Shown here one piece after another: positions 10,810 through 20,189 of a stretch of DNA of 64,000 nt; the stretch's first letter is position 1; every line of letters starts with the position of its first letter. A program made the position numbers and the translations under genes. Source of the stretch: Spirodela intermedia (lineage: Eukaryota > Streptophyta > Magnoliopsida > Alismatales > Araceae); NCBI GenBank assembly GCA_902729315.2, contig LR746266.1, positions 6,378,259 to 6,442,258 on the forward strand. The letters are read 5' to 3'. The notes beneath the pieces are model-generated. The model worked only from the letters and a program-made list of their open reading frames with translations, had not been told where the DNA came from and searched no databases.

Positions 10810-12190
10810 TAATGCAGGACGAGCGACCAACTGGTGATAGTGGGTTCTCTTAGTGGGTTTTTTTTTCACTTTCCTGTTTTTTCAATTGCCTATTATGGTA
10901 TTTCCATCGTAAGGCCCATATAAGGTATGGTCCATCGTTCTAGACGGAGGACACTTGAATTTGGAAATTAGAATTACCTTCGTTGAGGCTCCGCTGCCAG
11001 GAGTTCGTCGTGAGGAACTCGTCGCCCCGGTTGGGTTGGTCGCGAGGACCCCGTGCTCCCGGTTGGAGCTTTATCGTCACCGTCATCCCCGCCTTCCACC
11101 GCTTTCCGTCGTCTGTCGCCACAGCCCGTCGCCGTCGCCGTCGCCATCGTCCGAGCCCTTCCACCGAGCGCCGTCGCCCGTCCGTCGCCACTGCCCGCCC
11201 GTGTCACCGCCGTCTGCCGCCCATCCATCGCCCGTCGCCGCCATCGCCGCCACCGTCCTATCCCTTCCACCGCACGCCGTCCTCTGTCGTCACAGCCCAT
11301 CGCCGCCGCCGTCGCCCTAGCCCATCCACCGCCTGCTGTCGTCCGTCGCCGCTGCCAATCTGTGCATCGCCACTGCTGTCCGCTGCCACCATCCCTGCGG
11401 TTCCCGTCCGCCTGTTCCGCTGCCGCTGCCGCCGGCGCCGCCCCCACTTTCGCCGCTCGCACGGCCCATTCATGCGCCCTCTCACCTCCCACCCGTTACG
11501 TTTAAAGCCTATCGGCTCGTGATACCGTGAACCGCAGTCCTGAATCGAACCGGCTCAGCCTGAACGGATCGTCTCACTCTCGGTTCGGCCCAAGCCGGCT
11601 CGACCACTTGGTCCCAATCCACCCGCCGTCTCGGTCCGAACCATCTCGGACCCTTGATCCACACCAGCTCATCTGCTGGTTCGCACCAGCTGCACCCCCC
11701 GGTTCGAGTCAGTCCAAGCGATCAACCTGTTCAACGTGGTCCACCGGAGACCATCAAGTCAATGGTCAACTATCAAACAAGTCAATGGTTAACTTTCACA
11801 TCTAAGCAACGGTCAACCTTTCTACAGTCAGGGTCTCTCATATGGCTTCTTCCCATTACTAGTTTCCCCTCATCTCATGCCTAGTAATTTATGTTCTTTT
11901 AATATATTCTTCTTACGATTGTCATCACATCAACTGATGTTTATAAGATAGCTCATTTTTTCACATTGAGTTATCATACTCAATGATAAGTTGGAATCAT
12001 ATTATTAATTACATGCATCTCATGTCTAGCAATTATCCTAATCCACTTGATCCTAGTCCTACTTTTTTAATCATAAATGATTTTGAGTTTGATTCTGATT
12101 TTCTACTTCTTCAGTTTCTAATAGTGTTTGTGGTTTCTACATTATTTGTTTGATCTCAATTACATCCTCATTATCATCCACATTAGAAGA
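10810..12190 (+). repeat. GC-rich repeat copy 2, left arm of inverted repeat
   Basis: It is homologous to 6515-7330 in direct orientation and to 12300-13335 in inverted orientation. Direct landmarks are GATAGTGGG, TTGAATTTGGAA, GTCGCCCCGGTTGGG and GATACCGTGAACCG. Inverted pairs include 11450-11520 with 12955-13025 and 11755-11890 with 12590-12720. The stretch 10980-11760 is strongly C/G-rich, and 11880 onward turns abruptly AT-rich. Hydrophilic Arg/Pro frames in it are compositional. Confidence 0.7.
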
Positions 12191-12300
12191 TATAAGTCTG
12201 AAAAGGAGAAAATTCAAACATTGATACTAGTTTTTTCTTAACTATCTATGGTTACATCGTTGCCTCCCACCCTATCTTTCTCCCTCTCTCTTATGTAGAT
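12185..12300 (+). repeat. Short dispersed repeat at the inverted-repeat centre
   Basis: It carries AAATTCAAACATTGATACTA, then AACTATCTATGGTTACATCG and a CT-rich tail, matching 6418-6514 with mostly C-to-T and G-to-A changes. It sits between the two arms of the large inverted repeat, whose symmetry point is near 12225. Confidence 0.6.
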
Positions 12301-13335
12301 GATAATGATGATAAAGTAGATCTAATAAATGTTATAAAAACTACAAGCAACATCATAAACTGAAAAAAGAGAGATTCGAAATAGGCTCAAAATCATTCAC
12401 AATCAAGAAAATAGAAGTAGTATTGTGCAAGTTAAGTAAACCATCACATGTAAAGTGCTCAAAAATCTATACAACAAATTCTGCCTATCATAAGAATGAT
12501 TACTCAATGTGGAATAAGTAGCTATAATATAAAATTATTCCAATAATAATTACAAGAATATTATATTAAAAGAATACATGACATAAAATATAGGAGAACG
12601 AGCCATGGAAATAAGTTACTAGAGACTATGTTCATAGAGGCTTGACTGTTGACCTAGTGCACCCATTGACTGTTGACCATGTTAGTTGACTATTGACCAA
12701 GCTGAACCTATTGATCACATGGTGACTCAAATCAAAATGAGCAAGTTGGCATAGAATAGGTGGTATGCCAAGATTTAACCAACAAGATGAACTAGTGTGA
12801 ACCAAGGTTCTAAAATGGCTTGGATTGAGATGCAAGGTTTCAGACCAAGTCGTCAAGTGGTTGGGTTGGTAATAGTGGAGTGATCAGGTCAAGCCAAGTT
12901 GGACCGATTCATGAATTGATGAATTGATGAATGTTTGATTTACAGTAACATGAATTGATAGCCTTTAAACCATAAATAGAGGGAGGAAAAGGGACACATG
13001 AATGGGTTGTGTAGGTAGCAAAAAAGAAGGTAGTGGCAGCAGCAATAGAATAGGAAGACGTCATAGGGATGGTGGCAATAGATGATGATAGTGACAACTA
13101 CAATAGGCAATGGATGGGTGGCGAACAACAATGACACAAGTAGCAATGACAATGACAATGAGTGATGGATGGGCAATGAATGGCAGCAAGAAATGTTAGA
13201 TGTGGATGGACGGTGGTGACTAATGGCAGTGGACAATGGTTGGATGGTTGGAAGGTTGAGATAAAGGTGAAGGTAGAAATCGACAAGATAAGACTTCACT
13301 CAAGAGCAACAGAGTCTCGACAAACCTTGATAGTG
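12300..13335 (-). repeat. Decayed inverted copy, right arm of inverted repeat
   Basis: Reverse-complementing 11030-12190 gives a recognisable match. For example, the left-arm complement GATAGGCTTTAAACGTAACG pairs with GATAGCCTTTAAACCATAAA at 12957. GCATGAATGGGCCGTGCGAG pairs with ACATGAATGGGTTGTGTAGG at 13000. Most differences are G-to-A or C-to-T, giving the right arm a far lower GC content than the left. The GGATGG/GGCAATG-rich stretch at 13030-13260 is the decayed complement of the C/G-rich part. Confidence 0.65.
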
Positions 13336-16300
13336 CTATCCAGAATATAATAATTTAAGAGGGGAGGGAATACAATAGTAAAAGAGAGAGAATTGAGGAG
13401 AACGATAATAAATTATGGTGGTCAAGGGTGGAGTTGAGATAGAGTGAGAAAGAGAGAATGAAAAGAGAGATGCCTTGACTTAACAATAATCTTTGAAATA
13501 ATACAACAAGGAATAATGATAATGAGAGAGAAAAGAAATGACACATATCATAAACATCTCACTTAGCTTTTTTTGATCAACTCTTCTCCGCATGACTGAA
13601 AGAGAGGTAGTCATTATCATTCATGAATACTCACAATCTCCACATTTAACTTAGCAAGTGTTTGCATGGGCAAGGGGTGTTTGTGATGGAAGACAAGTTT
13701 GATGGTTGGAACACTTCTTTCATGGAATTTAGAGGACAACCAAAAGTCTATTAAGATCCATGCCATTGATGACAACCTTGTCTCTAAGGTTGAAATTGAG
13801 AAATTGATGTTGAATTTATTGTGCTCACTATCATGTAGCTTCAAAATTAGAAAGGCCTTTCTATTTAATTAAGACTTTGTAGTTGGTGGGTATCACTCTT
13901 GCCTACAACATTATTTTTAATTCAACCAACCAACTTATATTAATGTCAAGAAATAGAGGTAATGACATACTTATACCCTAATTTCTCTAGCACTAGGTAA
14001 ATCTATGAGATGTGAAAAATTGAGTGAATGTGACCAAACTCTAGATATCAAACTTGTAACTAAACTAATTCATCAAAGAATCTAGTGCATCCCAACATAT
14101 TCTGGATGTAGCTGATTATTAGGCTATCTTGCTAGTGTATGTAGGTGATAAAATATATTCTAAAGTTGGATGAAAATTATTTTAGATACAGCTCACCAAA
14201 ATTGACTAAGATGTTTTGCCAACATTTGTCATATTGAAACTTCAAGCGGTTTATAGTTAACTTGAGATTATGTTTAGGTTAAATGAAAATTATGATTTGA
14301 GTCTTGAAGTTGTTACTTGACATAGGCGATTGATATTTATTGCAAATTGAAGTGGGCAAGAGGTGGAGGAGCATAACCATATAATTTTTGGAAGGGAGTG
14401 AATTTGAGCAAAGAGTGAAAGGTAGTGTTATACCAACACTCAACCTAGAAGAGTCTATGAATCTAAGTGTATGATTGGTCATATACAAAACATCTCATGT
14501 AAGTTTTGAGGTATCAATTCACAATCTTGGTCTACATATGAGCTATGGGTTATAAGTCATGTTGTGATGAAGTCAAATGCCTTGGAGGTAAAATAATTCT
14601 TTCAAAACTGACTTAAAAAAATCTAGTCACAATCTTAGATGATGGTGAGCAAAAAATCATGAAGTTGAATAATATTCTTCTAAAAAATTTGTATAATGTG
14701 TGAAGTTGTAAATAGATGCTATAAAGAGAAGAAGTGTATGAATTTGCTTAGATGATTAACAACCACAAGACTTGTATTGAATCCTTCTAAGCGCATCAAG
14801 TCTTTCAAAGATTTTGTCCCATTTATGAGATAGAATAAGGAGGAGTTGAAAGAGTTTAGTAAGAGCTAAAACTTGATATATGTTATATTAATAGATGAAA
14901 TAATGATTAACCTATGTCTTGATAGTTTTCTTCATTCTTGGCTAATACAAATCATGATGAATAAATTTGTATGTATGCAAGAAGTTTGAATGACTCATGT
15001 ATGTTATGGTATTCATAAACAATAGTTTAGATGAATGAAGAATCTTAAGGAATAAATACATTAACTCTTGTAGAGAAGAAGAGCATAATGTATAGAATAA
15101 TTGGGTCAACCATGAATTTGTGAAGATAAATCTTGAATAATGCATTGACTATCTAGATGAGAGTGAAGATTGATGGGTTAAATTTTGTTCTGTGTCATTA
15201 TGCCTAAATCTTTCTCAATCAGATAAAGTAGTAAGTGATATTCAATATGATTCATACATTAACTTGTAGATTGAGGTGAGTTAGGTCATTTCTTCAAGAA
15301 ATTTTGGCTAAACAATTGAATGTTTATCAACTTTTAGTGAAAGAGATAGAAGAGAGGTGAGAAATGGATGACAAATGTGAACGTGAGAGAAGGAAATGGA
15401 GAGATGATTTTGTATTTACTTTCTCATAATCAAATGACATGAAGAATGGAAATTGAGATCATCATTGTCACATTCTCCTTAAATGTAATATGCTCCTAAA
15501 TTCAGATATGATTATAACTTACTTTAAATTGAAATTTGTCTCACCTCGAAATCAACCTGATATCACCACTTCTTTATTTTTATTCCTCACCATAAAAAGT
15601 TATTCACTCGGAGTATGAGTGGTCTCATTTAGGTGAGATGAAGCTCAAAGAAAGTGTGAACATATCCACATCTTTGTAATGTGGACCTTTAGAAAAACGC
15701 TTCCCTTATGGGTTGATTCAAGCACCAAAGTATTTTCCCCCTAAACATATATGGGGGAAGCCCTTTTTTCTTTCTCTCTCTCATGCAAAGGGAACCATCA
15801 GAAGGTTCTGGTAGCTTCATGCACCTTCAAATGAGTTGTTCACTATTAGATTGATGAGTCTCCCATTTGGTATGCTTCTTATTGCTAGATCTACGAGTTC
15901 TCTCTCTGATTAGCCTTCATCCATCAAGCTGGTGAGTCCTCATTTTGATGTGCTTTCCTTCACCAATTGTTGTATATGCCTCCCACCAAAGTTGTTGCCT
16001 TTTAATTAGTCCACACAATGATCAAATGATCACTAGCTAGATGTTGATGGTGCGCATGACCTGATTTTCACATCGAGGCAATTTTTATAAAGTATTTAGA
16101 AAAATTTAGAGAAAATCTCATGGTAATGTCCTAGATTATTCAATTTAATACATAACCAAATATATGTGAGAAAAAATCCAAGAAAAATTTTAAAATATCT
16201 AAAAGTTTCAATATACCTCTAGAAAAGATAAAATCATGACTTTGTTATGATAACCTACTAAGTAATGCTCAAAATCGTAAATTTTCTCTTGTTTAGTACA

Positions 16301-18014
16301 TATTCCTAACTCATTTATGGTATGTTATTGAAGATTCATTTGTGGTTGAAAGAAATTTGATACTTGAGGAAAAGAAGCATTGATAAGTTGAGAGAGATGT
16401 GGTATACAAGATAAGGTGTCAGCCCCTTTATTTTTCAAACCAACTTTAAACTTGATCCCAAATTAAAAACACAACAATTTGATCATCAATTTTGATATTC
16501 TAGATGAATTTATTTCTATACAAATAAAAAACTTAAGACTCAACTTATTAGCATATATAATGAAAATCTATCTCAATAAAAAATGATGTCATTTTTGCAC
16601 TACTATAATGATAGGCATAAGTTCACATTTGTGTATTGATTTAAGCAAATGATGAAGTCATAGAATTTGATTGAAATAAGTAATAAGTTTGCACTACCGC
16701 ATAAGAATAGCTCCAATACTATATCTAAAGGTATATGTTACAATTAAGTACAATTAAGTGAAGCACTAAGAAATTTGTGTGTATATGTGTAAATTGATTT
16801 CTTATATTTTTTGGTTGTGTATATGTGTCGACACATATTTTAACATAGTTTATGAAGTCTATATACAACTTAACTTAATACTTTTATCTTTGTCACACAA
16901 TTACTCTAGTTTCTCTCTCTCTCTCACTCTCACTCTCACTCTCACTCCTAATGGTAATTGAAATAGAAATTTTATATTAGTTCATCCTTTCTTGAGCTAC
17001 ATCTAATATTGGAGGATTTTCTTTCTAGATTTCTACTATTTTTCTGTCAGATGATTAAGTGCTAAAGACAATTTGAGTGTGCAAGGTTGACCTTGATTAT
17101 TTCTTTACTTCAAAACATGTAGGTTTGTCACAGGTGATCTTCAAAGTTTTTATCTAGAGATTCATGCTATTTCAATAGAAGATCTTGTTCTTGATACTAC
17201 GTTGAAGTCTGGTCGTTTCTATTTTTGTCATTTTTTCCATGTAGGACTCTAATGTGTCACCATAAGTTATGTGGTAATGACTTCTTTGCCTCTTTTTTTA
17301 TTTCGTGTGAATAGTCCAACTCAATTGCTATATAAGACTTGAGTTTGAGTTTTTCTTTAGTAGTTGATCACATATTTTTGTTTTGAATATTTTGACTATT
17401 TTTTACATTGTCACTATAGTACTTTTGATTTCAAATTCTACCCATATTTTAATTTGAATATTTCAATTATCATTTTTTTCACTTCCATGAAGCTTGCTAC
17501 TTGAGTTCAAATCTCATGTGTGACATTATGTGTCTTTGATATTTTAGATATTTTTCATACTGATGCTCTTTTTTTCATATTACTTAAGTGCCTTATTCGA
17601 ATCTTGCTAGTGATTTTAATTTTTTTCAGAATATACATGAGATTTTATCACACATGTTGACACATATTATGATGTACTTACATTCAAAGAATATCATGTT
17701 ATATTAATTTAATATAAATTAATATCTCAAGGATATGATTCTTTAAATTCATTATTAATCATATGATTATATAATGTATCATTAATATGTGATTTTAATA
17801 TTTTTCAATTAAACTTATCTCTTGATAAGAACATTCGTGATGCATCTAGATGAATTATATTTTAATTTATTTAAGGATAATTTATAAATAAAATTTATAC
17901 TCTATGTCAAAATACATTGTATGTCAACACCGATGACATATAAAATATCAACTTCAACTTTAAAAGGACAATTAACATCTAATATCTCGTACACCTCTAC
18001 ATTTCAATTGAATG
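13336..18014. other. AT-rich decayed retroelement DNA
   Basis: About 4.7 kb of AT-rich sequence without any open frame I can assign. At its right end it merges into a Ty3/gypsy reverse-transcriptase remnant (18015-18700, minus). It is therefore probably the rest of that element (RNase H, integrase, LTR) too mutated to read. A (CT/CACT) tract lies at 16913-16947. No tRNA or gene was seen. Confidence 0.5.
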
Positions 18015-18700
18015 AATATATCTTTAACTGTTGATTAGTGGCATATGAGTGAACTATAGTTGCATACGAACATACAGTAATAGTTAGTAAGTTCCATAAA
18101 TTTGTGCATTTCTTTGATGGTATGTTGTGTTGGCCAATGTTGAATAACATTGATTGTTGACTAATTGACAACCACTTATTCAGTTGAGACTATATGACCC
18201 AAGTAATTAATTGATAAAAAGGTCGAACTTCTATTTTTTGGAGTTGATATAGATATTGTGCTCTTGAAGAACAAAGAAGTTTTGAATGTGGTGAGTTTGA
18301 TGAAGCAACGTGAAATGTCTTTAAAGATATGATTCCTAAGAGATTGAAAAGTTGCTTAAGGATTTGATAGGCCAAATGGTGTGCCTATAAATTCATAATG
18401 CCCTTGATGGGTGCAAAGAACTATTTTTGAGATGTCTACTTTCTTTATATGAATTCGATGATAGTCAGATTTTAAATCCAACTTGAAAAATATAAATGCT
18501 CCATATAATTCGTCAAAAAATTCATCAACAAATGGCATGGAAAACTTGTTTGGCACCATGGCTTGATTTTATGTGCAATAATTTATGTAAAATCATCAAC
18601 TTCAATCCTTTTCTTAACTAATATAATTGGACTAGAAGAAGATTAGATAATACCTTCTGCACATATTTTATTGACAAAATACTCTATCTCCGTCTTTTAG
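18015..18700 (-). pseudogene. Ty3/gypsy reverse transcriptase remnant
   Basis: In minus sense the fingers region is SSSPIILVKK. It is followed by the palm segment PFVDEFFDELYGAFIFFKLD, DYHRIHIKKVDISKI, THQGHYEF and TPFGLSNP, then YLGHIVS, then the thumb region HWPTQHTIKEMHKFMELTNY. These follow the order of plant Ty3/gypsy RT (families usually read SKLDLRSGYHQIR, THEGHYEFLVMPFGL, YLGH and GFLGLTGYYR). The YxDD box is missing; about 60 residues between ATFQ and YLGH do not align. Several in-frame stops are TAA or TAG where C-to-T change of CAA/CAG is the simplest origin. The element is old and inactive. Confidence 0.85.
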
Positions 18701-18942
18701 ATATGCGGGTAATGATATGGCCGGGCTAATATGGATAGTATGTTTGAAAAAGAGATATAGCAGGATCTGCTTCGCACCGTAGTGGGAGTCCTAAAGTGTC
18801 TGTGAATACCTAAAAAAATATTACTTCTAACATTTGTAAAAGTTGAAAATTTTGGTGATTGTCTTCATGACGGGTCTCCACAACCTTAGTTACGGACATG
18901 AGACGAGTATAACTTGTTCGTCTATATAAGACAGGACAAGAG

Positions 18943-18979
<37 letters not shown>

Positions 18980-19044
18980 GCGACGAGCAAGCAAGTTCCT
19001 CGATGGTAACGAAAGTGGGGAAGGATAGGAGTGGAGTGGAGTGC
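18701..19044. other. Junction between gypsy remnant and orphan CAD exon
   Basis: It begins AT-rich. From about 18895 it becomes a CAD intron 1-like sequence matching 10081-10233 of gene A (CTTGTTCGTCTATA, AAGACAGGACAAGAGGAG, CAAGCAAGTTCCTCGATGG). A GA microsatellite lies at about 18943-18977. The edge of the retroelement insertion into the old CAD unit is therefore near 18895. Confidence 0.6.
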
Positions 19045-19165
19045 CTTCTGGAGAAGCGGAAGGGGGAGAGGTGACCGGAAATATCCCTGGCCGCCCACCC
19101 GATGGCATATGCGGGTGATCCTCCTCCGGAGTAGCGGGGGTATTCTCTACCACGGCGTCCCCAAT
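19045..19165 (-). pseudogene. Orphan first exon of a third CAD copy
   Basis: In minus sense the segment aligns with exon 1 of gene A: EEDHP, then after one missing base [20 protein letters not shown], ending at the same AGAAG/GCACTCC junction. The ATG is replaced by ATT (19165-19163). A one-base deletion near HPH shifts the frame. No exons 2-5 follow in the minus direction; the next DNA is retroelement. It is a broken remnant of a middle CAD unit. Confidence 0.85.
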
Positions 19166-19469
19166 TCCCTACGGCGGCGGCACCGTCGATGCAGATCGGT
19201 GCTGCCTCTCCGGCCGTCTTCCTCGGTCAATTGTAGCGAAGCTGGTCCAGATGGTCCGGGATCCGTTCCAGTCGTCGGCGCTGGGGCCCACCATGGAAAA
19301 TTCCGCAGCCAACAACCTGCGATAGAGAGAAAAACACACGATGCGTCATCGTTGGCGTTGGCACCCTTGTCGGGGCTGGACCGCAATGACCGCATATCTT
19401 GGTCAGGGTGCGGCTCGTCTACGTCGACAATCGATAGGACGATAGTCAAAGTGACTGCCTTTCTGGGTG
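19166..19469. other. Former promoter region of the orphan CAD exon
   Basis: It starts with a stretch resembling the gene A upstream region (CTCCGGCCGTCTTCCTCGGT against CTCCCTCGGCAGTCTTCCTC). Gene A's TATA sequence CATTTATAG is here CAATTGTAG in plus sense, so the TATA box is lost. No gene is seen. Confidence 0.45.
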
Positions 19470-19898
19470 GCTTGCATGACGGATGCAATGAATGTAAAGT
19501 ATGTCTCTCGCTAGGTCTCTCATTTAGTGCGGACAGGATAAGACGACCTACGCCCAGCTGCATACGTGAAGGCTTACGCGCCCCTCAGAGAGAAGGTGTC
19601 GTGCTCCGCACACCCCCAGATCGGCCGTGCCCATTAACTTGTTTAACTACGGAGAGAGATAGGTTAGCGACAGAAATAGATAGCGGGATAACGAGAGACA
19701 GAGAGAGAGGTGGGGTTTATTATGCCATCTGCTTCTGGGCTACCCTTAATCGCTGAAATTTCGGGGCAGGCCCGAAAGAGAGGAAATTCAAACACTCATA
19801 CAGAGCTTTCACTAATTATTTGAAAGAGGAAAACCTATCACTATTTACGGTTGCATCGTCGGCTTCTACCCTCTCTGTCTCTCTGTCTCTCTCTCTCT
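19470..19898 (+). repeat. CAD 3'-flank repeat, copy next to gene B
   Basis: Counterpart of 7340-7719: GACGGATGCAATG, GCTGCATACGTGAAGGCTTA, GGAGAGAGATAGG, then AGGAAATTCAAACACTCATA and a CT tract that runs into the CAD stop codon. It carries an extra insert (near 19708-19745) absent from copy 1. Confidence 0.7.
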
Positions 19899-20117
19899 CT
19901 AGGGTGGGGTCAGGGTGTTGGCGACGTCGATGACGAAGCGATATCTAACGTCATTCCTCGCGAGGCGCTCCATGGCTGTGTTCACGTAGTCCATCCGGAT
20001 GACCTCCACGTCTGCTGTTATCCCATGTTTCCCGGCGAAGTCCAGCATCTCCTGCGTGTCCTCCATCCCTCCAATGCAGCTCCCCGCCATCGTCTTCCCC
20101 CCTGCAGAGTCCCACAA

Positions 20118-20189
<72 letters not shown>

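Noticed and set aside
10974-11522. Long Arg/Pro/Ala-rich frames on both strands of the GC-rich repeat
   Set aside because: They arise from CCG/GTC triplet-rich composition, appear in several frames at once, and have no recognisable motif. The homologous copies at 6515-7330 and 12300-13335 do not keep them open.
12300-18014. A complete, functional gypsy element in the AT-rich stretch
   Set aside because: Only the RT region can be read, with many stops. No LTR pair, PBS or intact integrase could be found.
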